Below, in pieces: positions 1 through 6,694 of a stretch of DNA of 39,482 nucleotides. A program made the position numbers and the translations under genes. The notes below the pieces were generated by a model, which made no database searches, was not told the DNA's origin, and was given only the letters and a program-made list of their open reading frames with translations. The stretch's first letter is position 1. The number at the start of each line of letters is the position of its first letter. The DNA comes from Aquamicrobium aerolatum DSM 21857 (lineage in GTDB: Bacteria; Pseudomonadota; Alphaproteobacteria; Rhizobiales; Rhizobiaceae): assembly GCF_900113935.1 (NCBI RefSeq), contig NZ_FORF01000023.1:1-39482 (forward strand), written 5' to 3'.

Positions 1-240
1 AGCAGTATCGCCCGCCAGTCGGCGCTTGCCGGCTTCCATGAACTCTTTCGACCAAGTGTAATAAAGGCTCTGCGCGATGCCTTCCTTGCGGCACAGTTCG
101 GCAATGCTGTCTTCGCCGCGCAGACCATCGAGAACGATCCGGATCTTGTCTTCAGCTGAAAAGTGCCGTCGGGTCGCCCGGCGAATGTCCTTCACCACCT
201 GCTCGGCAGGCTTTTTGGTGCTCGGGGATTTAGCAGTCAT
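1..240 (-). CDS. IS3-family transposase OrfA (partial, cut by window edge)
   Basis: The minus strand reads from an ATG at 238-240 through 80 codons without a stop to the left edge of the window, so the gene is truncated only by the window. The product starts MTAKSPSTKKPAEQ and contains a helix-turn-helix region (FSAEDKIRIVLDGL, then EDSIAELCRKEGIAQSLYYTW) typical of the small OrfA protein of IS3-family elements. OrfA binds the element ends and is normally fused to the DDE OrfB by programmed frameshifting. The OrfB part would lie beyond the left edge. Recognition of the family is firm; the exact IS name is not determined. Confidence 0.85.
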   Translation of the reverse strand, partial: MTAKSPSTKKPAEQVVKDIRRATRRHFSAEDKIRIVLDGLRGEDSIAELCRKEGIAQSLYYTWSKEFMEAGKRRLAGDTA

Positions 241-305
241 CTTGGTTCCTTCGTCAGACGACGAGACCAAAACACTCCTTAAAGCTCAACCCTGAATCTG
301 TGCCA
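1..305 (-). mobile_element. IS3-family insertion sequence, OrfA-side end
   Basis: OrfA starts at 240 and reads leftward, so the OrfA-side terminus of the element must lie a few tens of bases to the right. IS3 elements end in TG...CA. The dinucleotide CA at 304-305 (in tgtgcca) is a plausible last base pair, but the inverted repeat cannot be confirmed because the other end is outside the window. The boundary is therefore approximate. It falls about 24 bases before the start codon of the TetR gene, so the element probably replaced or interrupted that gene's native promoter. Confidence 0.55.
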
Positions 306-328
306 TGGGCGCTGACGGGGAACACACG

Positions 329-937
329 ATGACCACGACCAAGCGACCAGTCGGACGCCCTGCAACAATAGCTGACCCGCGTCAGACGATCATGGCGCAC
401 GCGGCTCGGATGTTTGCCACCCAAGGATATGAAAACACGTCACTCAGCCAGATCGCATCCGCGACCGGGATCTCCAAGGCCGCCCTCTATCACTACTTCC
501 CGGCCAAACAGGAGATCTACGACGCGATTGTCGTCGAGATGCTGCAAAGCATGAAAGACCAAGTGTGGGCGCGGGTCGAGCAACAGTCCAGCTTCAAGGA
601 CCGGTTGAAAGCCTTCATGACTGCTCACGCAGACTTTTTCCAAGACAATTACCAGGAGTTCGTCACGCTCCTTCATGGCATCAGCGGCACCTCACGTGGC
701 AGAAGTGCCGAGGAACTGGCAGCACGCGCCCGCTACGAGAATGCACTGCGCAGCCTTGTCCAAAGCGGAACCGAGGCCGGGGATATCCGTCAACAAGACA
801 CTGCTGTCGTGGCCCGCGCGATCCTTGCACCGCTTAATGCGATGCCTCGCTGGTTCAACCCGAAAGGCACCAGACGAGCCGCAGAATTTGCGGAAGAATT
901 TTTCGATCTCCTGTTCGAAGGGTTGCGCCAACGCTAG
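329..937 (+). CDS. TetR/AcrR-family transcriptional regulator
   Basis: The product is a 202-residue one-component regulator with an N-terminal TetR DNA-binding domain. Its helix-turn-helix reads TSLSQIASATGISKAALYHYF (about residues 38-58), the classic TetR signature. The C-terminal ligand-binding and dimerisation half is family-typical in length but its ligand cannot be read. An ATG at 305 is in frame, but the ATG at 329 has a GGGGAA ribosome-binding site 6 bases upstream and gives the usual start MTTTKRPVGRP. It converges with the monooxygenase/transporter operon on the other strand and is a reasonable candidate for its repressor (inference). An IS3 end lies just upstream, so its own promoter may be lost or supplied by the element. 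Confidence 0.9.
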   Translation: MTTTKRPVGRPATIADPRQTIMAHAARMFATQGYENTSLSQIASATGISKAALYHYFPAKQEIYDAIVVEMLQSMKDQVWARVEQQSSFKDRLKAFMTAHADFFQDNYQEFVTLLHGISGTSRGRSAEELAARARYENALRSLVQSGTEAGDIRQQDTAVVARAILAPLNAMPRWFNPKGTRRAAEFAEEFFDLLFEGLRQR

Positions 938-1144
938 GCGCATATCCCCGCGCAAGGCGAGACATTCGGGGTGCCTTGCCGATCCAGTGGATCTATACGG
1001 AAATCGTCCACGGGGATCACTGGCTTGCTGCGGGTGGAAAGTTCCACGAGGTTCGTGGTCCAAAACTCCTCGAAACGGACAGGACATTTCCCTGCTGACG
1101 TGTTCTTCCCGCCACCATTCCCCCGTCGAGATTTCTGCCCTCTC

Positions 1145-1918
1145 TCAGTGCTTTCCATTTTGGATATTGCGCATCATCAGCCGCGCATAAAGGCGTGGAG
1201 ACAGCCGATTGATGATCCATGCCATACGCGCGATACGCCCGACCGGAATGGTGTCACGCTGCTGCATCAAGCCCCGCACAATGATCTCCGCTGCTTCCAC
1301 CGGCGCCATATAGTCGATCCCGTCCGAGGCGGAGCCGGGTCGAGCAATGCCGTTATCTTGCCGATCTGGTCGACCGACATTTGTCGCGACAAAAGAGGGC
1401 ATCGCAATTGCGACATGCACACCGAATTCACGCTCCTCTTCACGCAGCGTCCGCAAGAATCCTTCCAGCGCGTGTTTGCTGGCTGAATAGGCTGTGCGGC
1501 GGTGGAGCGGTGCGAAACCGGCAACCGAAGAAATCCCCAAATGCGTGCCTTTTGCCTGCCGCACCGGCGCGATCAACCGCGCCGCGACGTTGATGGCGCC
1601 AAAATAGTTGATGTCAAATACGCGGCGATGTGCATCAAGCGCTGTATCTGCAAACAGGCCAATATGGGTGATGCCAGCATTGTAGATGACCAGGTCGATC
1701 GACGGATGGTCGTTGATCACCCGGTCGCAGACCGTGGCGACAGCCTGCCGGTCAGTAACATCGCAGCCATAGGCCCGCACCTGTTCGGCTGCGACCGATT
1801 CAAGCTCAGGCCCCGGCAGATCGAGCACGGCAACAGCCCACCCCCTTGCCACCAGCGCGAGCGTCAATGCCCGCCCCAGACCACCCGCTCCGCCGGTAAT
1901 CACAGCTGTCTTGATCAA
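1145..1918 (-). CDS. Short-chain dehydrogenase/reductase (classical SDR)
   Basis: The 257-residue product is a classical NAD(P)-dependent SDR. The cofactor motif TGGAGGLG is at residues 8-15, the NAG motif at 80-82, a catalytic serine at about 130-131 and the YSASK active site at Tyr144 and Lys148. The frame is open to an ATG at 2002, but that start would lie deep inside the upstream gene. I chose TTG at 1916-1918, which overlaps the upstream stop as TTGA, has GGGGAG in front and gives the normal SDR N-terminus (M)IKTAVITGG. It is the last gene of the four-gene operon and would oxidise or reduce a hydroxyl/keto group on the operon's unknown substrate (inference). Confidence 0.85.
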   Translation of the reverse strand: MIKTAVITGGAGGLGRALTLALVARGWAVAVLDLPGPELESVAAEQVRAYGCDVTDRQAVATVCDRVINDHPSIDLVIYNAGITHIGLFADTALDAHRRVFDINYFGAINVAARLIAPVRQAKGTHLGISSVAGFAPLHRRTAYSASKHALEGFLRTLREEEREFGVHVAIAMPSFVATNVGRPDRQDNGIARPGSASDGIDYMAPVEAAEIIVRGLMQQRDTIPVGRIARMAWIINRLSPRLYARLMMRNIQNGKH

Positions 1919-2853
1919 AACCCGACGCTCCCCTTCCAGGCCACGAATGCCTCGACGCTGGATTTTTCCGGCGTATAGCCGAACACAGCTTTCAGCCTGC
2001 AATTGTCGAGTACCGGGCGGTATTGCAGGAACCGCACCTGTTCCGGCCCATAGCGCGACACGCCCAGCGGCTTGGCCAGCGCCAGCAGCGCCCTGAGTGC
2101 GCCGGCGGGGATCCGCAGCATCTTCTTGCCCAGACGGTCGGCAATCTCGCTGGAGCCGAGCGCACCATCGCCGGCAACGTTGTAGATACCCGCAGGCCCC
2201 TCCGTCGCGGCACGCAGCACAATGCGCGCCAGATCGTCGATCCAGATGAACACGAACGGGCTGTCGTAGCCTGCAAGCGCCAGGATGCGTGGCTTGCGAA
2301 ACAAGGCGGTGATCTGGTTGTCGAGCTGCGGCCCCAGAACCGTGCCGACCCGCAAAACGACCTGCTCCAGCGAGGGGTGGGTTGCGCGCGCCTGCGCCAG
2401 CATCTCCTCGACCAGACGCTTGTGGTGCGCATAGGCAAACTCCGCGTTGCCGCGCACCGGGCAGTCCTCGGTCAGCGGCACCGGATTGTCGGCGTGGTAG
2501 CCATAGGCCGCGCCGCTGCTGGTGACGACGAGACGACGCACACCGCCGGCGATGCAGGCATCGAGCACATTTTGTGTGCCGACCACATCGACCTGATATT
2601 CGAACTCCCGCGTTGAACCCTTGGGTGGCGAGACGATGGATGCCAGATGGACGACCGCATCGGGCCGAAACTCACTGACCGCGCCCGCCACGTCGTCGCC
2701 ACGCACGTCGATGGGACGATAGGCAGCATTGACGGGCAGAAACGCCGGCTCACGGATGTCACCGGCGATCACCTCGTGCTGCGTCTCTCCCAACAGGCGC
2801 AGGAGGCCCTGCCCGACAAGACCAGCGGCACCGGTAATCAAGATGCGACTCAT
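1915..2853 (-). CDS. NAD-dependent epimerase/dehydratase (extended SDR)
   Basis: The 312-residue protein has the extended-SDR Rossmann motif TGAAGLVG at residues 7-14, the conserved HLAS segment at about 69-72, a TSSGAAYG serine region at 111-118 and the YAHHK catalytic pair Tyr141/Lys145. The start is the ATG at 2851-2853, which overlaps the transporter's stop codon as ATGA; the open frame further upstream is antiparallel noise inside the transporter. Family members act on nucleotide sugars but also on steroid or lignin-like substrates. With a monooxygenase, a BASS transporter and an SDR in the same operon, a small hydrophobic catabolic substrate is as likely as a sugar. The substrate cannot be assigned. 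Confidence 0.85.
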   Translation of the reverse strand: MSRILITGAAGLVGQGLLRLLGETQHEVIAGDIREPAFLPVNAAYRPIDVRGDDVAGAVSEFRPDAVVHLASIVSPPKGSTREFEYQVDVVGTQNVLDACIAGGVRRLVVTSSGAAYGYHADNPVPLTEDCPVRGNAEFAYAHHKRLVEEMLAQARATHPSLEQVVLRVGTVLGPQLDNQITALFRKPRILALAGYDSPFVFIWIDDLARIVLRAATEGPAGIYNVAGDGALGSSEIADRLGKKMLRIPAGALRALLALAKPLGVSRYGPEQVRFLQYRPVLDNCRLKAVFGYTPEKSSVEAFVAWKGSVGF

Positions 2854-3755
2854 GCTGGTGCCACCTGTCGGCGTGCCCACAAGCTTGCCAGCGTCAGTCC
2901 GGAGACGGCGTGCCAGATCCCCCAGAACGCCGCTGCAACCGTCATCCCGCCGAGCCCGCCGAAGAAGGCGAAGATGAGGATCAGACCGAGGCCGGAATTC
3001 TGGATGCCGGTTTCGATGGTGATTGCACGGCGATCTGCTGCACGAAGCCCGGCCAGCGTCGCCAGCACGAAGCCAATCGACAGCGCCATCGCATTGTGCA
3101 GCACGACCAGCGCAGCCACATGGCCGACATAGCCAAGAAAGAAGTTCCAGTTGGCGGCGAGTGCGGCGACGATGAAGGCGATAAAGATGACCATCGAGAC
3201 AATCTGCAGCGGCTTGCGCAGACGAGCCGCGATATCCGGCCTGCGGGCGTTGAGCAGCATGCCCAGAATCATCGGCAGCACCAGCAGCAGCAGCACCGTG
3301 TAGAGCACTGACATCGGGTCGATCTCGGTGGCGCGAAGAATCTCGCGCGTCGGCGCGTACATGCTGCCCCAGAAAGCAATGTTGAGCGGCGTTGCAATCG
3401 GGCAGATCGCAGTCGAGAACGCCGTCATCGACACCGACAGCGCCAGATTGCCCTTGGCGCGATGGGTGAGGAAATTGGATATGTTTCCGCCCGGACACGC
3501 CGCGACCAAAATTAAGCCCAGCGCGATGCTGGGGCGTGGCTCGAGCAGCAGCACCAGCACAAAGGTCAGCGCCGGCAAGGCGATGAACTGCGACACAACA
3601 CCGACGAAGAACGCCTTCGGATTGCGCGTCACCTCCTTGAAATCGTGCGCTTTCAAATCCAATGCAATGGAAAACATCACGACGCAGAGGATGACATTGA
3701 GCAGCGTCATCGAGGCCGGGCTGAAGTTCAGGACGATATCGTCGAGATCGGTCAT
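2850..3755 (-). CDS. BASS-family (bile acid:sodium symporter-like) membrane transporter
   Basis: The 301-residue protein is almost entirely hydrophobic, with roughly nine or ten membrane segments. The conserved segment AACPGGNISNFLTHRAKGN (about residues 84-102) is the sodium-binding crossover region of the bile acid:sodium symporter/ArsB-like BASS superfamily, and a second crossover is suggested around ETGIQNSGLGLIL. It should move an organic anion or similar solute across the inner membrane with sodium. The gene overlaps the monooxygenase stop (ATGA) upstream and the epimerase start downstream, so it is translationally coupled to catabolic-type enzymes. This suggests uptake of the compound they modify. 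The name 'bile acid' describes the family, not a proven substrate. Confidence 0.88.
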   Translation of the reverse strand: MTDLDDIVLNFSPASMTLLNVILCVVMFSIALDLKAHDFKEVTRNPKAFFVGVVSQFIALPALTFVLVLLLEPRPSIALGLILVAACPGGNISNFLTHRAKGNLALSVSMTAFSTAICPIATPLNIAFWGSMYAPTREILRATEIDPMSVLYTVLLLLVLPMILGMLLNARRPDIAARLRKPLQIVSMVIFIAFIVAALAANWNFFLGYVGHVAALVVLHNAMALSIGFVLATLAGLRAADRRAITIETGIQNSGLGLILIFAFFGGLGGMTVAAAFWGIWHAVSGLTLASLWARRQVAPA

Positions 3756-5065
3756 GTGCCGCTTCCCTTCAGCGCGCTGATACGAGCATTGACTGCGTTT
3801 CGAAACGTTCGCTTTTCGACGTAATAGGCCATACGCGGCAGGTCGAGATAATCGACGCCGCCTGTCAGCCGGTCAAAACCGGCAGCCTTTTCGGCACGAA
3901 TCTTCGCCGCCGCCGGGCTGTTGTCACGCAGACCGCCGAGATAGCGCGCCACCAGTTCCGCCTGCTCATGGCGGCCCTGCCACCCAAGGCCAGAGGCCTC
4001 GACCATACCCAGCACAAAGACGTCGTCGCGAGATGGGTGCATGGCGTTAAGGAACAGGTGCGGGGCACTGCCACGCCAGTTGAGCAGATCCTGGTCGATG
4101 AACGGGTAGTGCACCTTGTAGCCAGTAGCGGCGAGCACGAGATCGTAGTCTTCCGACGTGCCATCACGGAAATGCACGGTGTTCCCGTCGAAGCGTGCAA
4201 CGTCGGCGCGCACCCTGATGTCGCCATGGCCGGCATGAAACAGCACCAGCGAATTGACGATCGGATGAGATTCGTAGAGCGCGTGATCCGGCTCGGGAAA
4301 GCCGTAGCGCCGGGGATCGCCGGTAAACCACTTGAGAATGGTCCCGTCGATCCGGCGCTTCAGCCACATCGGCAGACGGATCGCGCCACCAACCGTGTCG
4401 GCCGGCTTGCCGAAAATGTATTTGGGCACGAAGTGATAACCGCGACGCACCGAAATATCGCAGCTTTTGCCGTGATGCACCGCGTCGACGGCGATGTCGC
4501 ACCCGGAATTGCCGGCGCCGATAATCAGCACCCGCTTGTCGCGCAATTGGCTGGCGGAACGATAGGCGCTGGAATGGATCAGCTCACCGGCAAATTCGCC
4601 CTCGAACTTCGGCATGTTGGGTTCAGACAGCGTGCCATTCGCGATGATCACTCCGGCGACGATTTCCTCGTGGCTGTCGCCCTGCCCGTCGCGCCAGACC
4701 AGCTTCCAGCCGTCGCCCGACTCGCCCAAAGTCGTGACGCTGAGCACCTGGGCGTTGAAGTGAAAATGCCGCCGCAGGTCAAAGCGGTCGGCGAAGGCGC
4801 GAAAATAGCGCTTCAACTCGGTGTGCGAGGGATAGTCGGCGACATCCGCAGCCATCGGAAAATCGGTGAACTCAGTCATCGTCTTTGACGAGATGAGATG
4901 CGCCGACTCGTACATAGTCGAACGCGGCGCATCGATATCCCACAGCCCGCCGACATCGCCGTGCAGCTCGAAACCCTTGAAGGGGATGTTCTGCTCGATG
5001 AGCGTCTTGGCCGCGGCCAGCCCTGTCGGCCCGGCCCCGACAAGAGCAAATGGCAACGCGCTCAC
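3752..5065 (-). CDS. FAD/NADPH-dependent flavin-containing monooxygenase
   Basis: The 437-residue protein carries an FAD Rossmann motif GAGPTG at residues 10-15, the FMO fingerprint FAGELIHSSAY at 158-168 (F-x-G-x3-H-x3-Y) and an NADPH motif GAGNSG at 183-188. The fingerprint ends in Tyr rather than the Trp-Pro/Asp of type I Baeyer-Villiger enzymes, so FMO is the better label. It should oxygenate a nucleophilic or carbonyl substrate using NADPH and O2. I chose the GTG at 5063-5065, preceded by AGGAG at 8 bases. Longer in-frame starts run into the upstream terminator. The GTG overlaps the stop of a tiny leader ORF. This is the first gene of the operon FMO-BASS-epimerase-SDR. Confidence 0.88.
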   Translation of the reverse strand: MSALPFALVGAGPTGLAAAKTLIEQNIPFKGFELHGDVGGLWDIDAPRSTMYESAHLISSKTMTEFTDFPMAADVADYPSHTELKRYFRAFADRFDLRRHFHFNAQVLSVTTLGESGDGWKLVWRDGQGDSHEEIVAGVIIANGTLSEPNMPKFEGEFAGELIHSSAYRSASQLRDKRVLIIGAGNSGCDIAVDAVHHGKSCDISVRRGYHFVPKYIFGKPADTVGGAIRLPMWLKRRIDGTILKWFTGDPRRYGFPEPDHALYESHPIVNSLVLFHAGHGDIRVRADVARFDGNTVHFRDGTSEDYDLVLAATGYKVHYPFIDQDLLNWRGSAPHLFLNAMHPSRDDVFVLGMVEASGLGWQGRHEQAELVARYLGGLRDNSPAAAKIRAEKAAGFDRLTGGVDYLDLPRMAYYVEKRTFRNAVNARISALKGSGT

Positions 5066-5088
5066 GCGGCGCGCTCCTGATTGGTCAT
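5062..5088 (-). CDS. Possible 8-codon leader ORF coupled to the monooxygenase
   Basis: On the minus strand an ATG at 5086-5088 follows a very strong ribosome-binding site (GGGAGGGG) and encodes MTNQERAA before a TGA at 5062-5064. That stop overlaps the GTG start of the monooxygenase (GTGA), the same junction style used between the other genes of the operon. It could be a genuine leader that loads ribosomes onto the monooxygenase. It could also be the true N-terminus of the enzyme separated by a one-base indel or sequencing error. Confidence 0.4.
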   Translation of the reverse strand: MTNQERAA

Positions 5089-5164
5089 TATTTCCCCTCC
5101 CGATCATTCTCCCGATGATCCCGCCCGATATTGCGAGTTTGACACGCGCCTGTCGAGCAATTGT

Positions 5165-5186
5165 TGAAACGGTTTCAGTTTGAAAC
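5165..5186. promoter_or_regulatory. Overlapping palindromes, probable operator of the monooxygenase operon
   Basis: The sequence reads TGAAAC-g-GTTTCA-gtt-TGAAAC. The first two arms form a perfect 6+1+6 palindrome (5165-5177), and the second and third arms form another perfect inverted repeat (5172-5186). It lies about 100 bases upstream of the monooxygenase start and beyond the terminator of the preceding gene, where an operator is expected. The nearby TetR protein is the obvious candidate ligand, but the TGAAAC/GTTTCA half-site is also typical of LacI-family operators. Confidence 0.5.
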
Positions 5187-5192
5187 ACCGCA

Positions 5193-5224
5193 CAAAACAA
5201 AAGCCGGGCGCGATGGCCCGGCTT
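5193..5224 (-). terminator. Rho-independent terminator of the aminotransferase gene
   Basis: A 9-bp GC-rich stem (AAGCCGGGC at 5201-5209 with GCCCGGCTT at 5216-5224) and a 6-base loop are followed on the minus strand by TTTTGTTTTG. It sits 25 bases past the stop codon of the aminotransferase gene and separates that gene from the monooxygenase operon. Confidence 0.85.
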
Positions 5225-5248
5225 TCTCATGACTAGGTTGCGTTTGGC

Positions 5249-6367
5249 TTAGCCGATGACCGCCTCGATGATGCGGTCCTGCACCTGTGCCGACAGATAA
5301 GGGTGCATTGGCAGGCTGATGACGCGTCCCGACAGATCTTCGCTGACCGGCAGACCTGCTGGATCGCAGGGATAGTCCTTGTACGCCAGCTGCTGATGCA
5401 GCGGGATCGGGTAATAAATCGCAGTCGGAATCTTGGCTTCGGCCGCGCGCGCCTGAACAGCGTCCCGCTCTGCGCTCGACTTCGTGATGATGGTGTATTG
5501 CGCCCAGATGCTGGTCAGGCCTTCCGGGACCAAAGGAACGGTGAAATGCGCGCCAAGGCCCTGATTGTAGCGTTGGGCAATCTTGTTTCGCTCTTCCAGC
5601 TCGTCCCGATAGATCGTCATCTTCTGCAGCAGAACCGCAGCCTGCAGCGTGTCCAGACGGCTGTTCAGACCGACCCGCTCATTGATGTATTTGTGCGTTC
5701 CCTGGCCATGCACACGCAGCGAGTCGATGACCCGCGCCAGTTCGTCGTCGTCGGTGAAGATCGCGCCGCCGTCGCCATAGCAGCCGAGCGGCTTGGCCGG
5801 GAAGAACGAGGTGGTTGACACGTCGCAAAGCGAACCCGTGACACGGCCCTTGTAGACGCCGCCCCAGCCTTGGGCGCTGTCGCCGATGACTTTCAGACCA
5901 TTCTCGCGCGCAATCGGCAGAAGTGCGTCATAGTCGGCAGGCAGACCGAACAGGTCGACCGGAATGACGCATGCGGGATTGAGCCCCAGCTCGCGTGCAT
6001 GCGCGATGGCGCGCTTCAAGCTCTCCGGGTCCATGTTGAATGTGTCGGAAAAAACATCGACAAACACCGGCGTTGCGCCAACCAGTGGCGCGACTTCGGC
6101 GGTGGCAGCAAACGTAAAGGCCGGCACGAAAACCGCGTCACCAGCCTTCACACCAAATGCCATCAGGGCCAGTTGGATGGCATCGGTGCCATTGGCGCAG
6201 GACAGGCAATGCTTCACACCGCAAAACTCTGCCAATTGCTTTTCGAGCTCGATGACCTCCGGCCCGCCAATATATTTTCCTTCATCAAGTATCTTGGCGA
6301 ACGACTGGTCCAACGCTGAACGGATGCGGGCTTGTTGCGCGGCGAGATCAATAAAGGGAAGCTGCAT
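5249..6367 (-). CDS. DegT/DnrJ/EryC1/StrS PLP aminotransferase, WbpE-like
   Basis: The 372-residue product is a sugar aminotransferase of the DegT/DnrJ/EryC1/StrS family. The N-terminus MQLPFIDLAAQQARI, the CANGTDA motif at 57-63, Asp163 (pyridine nitrogen), Gln166 and the PLP-binding Lys192 in SFFPAKPLGCYGDGGA match the family closely. Overall it resembles WbpE, which aminates the 3-keto group of UDP-2-acetamido-3-keto-hexuronate for O-antigen or capsule sugars. I chose the ATG at 6365-6367 because it gives this canonical start; the open frame extends to 6457. The gene stands alone, with its own terminator and a divergent peptide transporter upstream. The exact sugar is an inference. Confidence 0.85.
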   Translation of the reverse strand: MQLPFIDLAAQQARIRSALDQSFAKILDEGKYIGGPEVIELEKQLAEFCGVKHCLSCANGTDAIQLALMAFGVKAGDAVFVPAFTFAATAEVAPLVGATPVFVDVFSDTFNMDPESLKRAIAHARELGLNPACVIPVDLFGLPADYDALLPIARENGLKVIGDSAQGWGGVYKGRVTGSLCDVSTTSFFPAKPLGCYGDGGAIFTDDDELARVIDSLRVHGQGTHKYINERVGLNSRLDTLQAAVLLQKMTIYRDELEERNKIAQRYNQGLGAHFTVPLVPEGLTSIWAQYTIITKSSAERDAVQARAAEAKIPTAIYYPIPLHQQLAYKDYPCDPAGLPVSEDLSGRVISLPMHPYLSAQVQDRIIEAVIG

Positions 6368-6694
6368 GGGTCTGCTTTCGCGATGGACGGGAATGAAACG
6401 CGGAGCGCGTCGTGGAACTGTCGTATCGTCCCTACCGCAACACCGGCGAGGCATCAACGCCAGCAGCGCTCCACGAAGCCGCCGCAGCGTTCAATTATGA
6501 CGACTCTTTGTTGCGGGATATCACTGATGCGCATGAAATCCGGGCGCTTGGATGAGACTTCAGGGTGTAAATATGTGGGCATCGAAAGTGTTGCCGCAGC
6601 ACAGGAAAGATTGTGCCCTTGCCCTTCCGGCAACCCGACCTCTATTCTGCCTTTCTGGGTGTAAGGCAGCCACTTCTTGAGGAGGAAAGTCGTC
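6368..6694. other. Intergenic region between divergent aminotransferase and oppA
   Basis: This 327-base stretch separates two divergent genes and should hold both promoters. No RNA gene or convincing small ORF was seen. A promoter candidate for oppA is listed separately; for the aminotransferase no clear -35/-10 pair was recognised. Confidence 0.5.
6619..6648 (+). promoter_or_regulatory. Candidate sigma70 promoter of the opp operon
   Basis: TTGCCC at 6619-6624 and TATTCT at 6643-6648 are separated by 18 bases. Transcription would start about 40 bases before the oppA start codon. Both boxes are imperfect, so this is a modest call. Confidence 0.35.
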
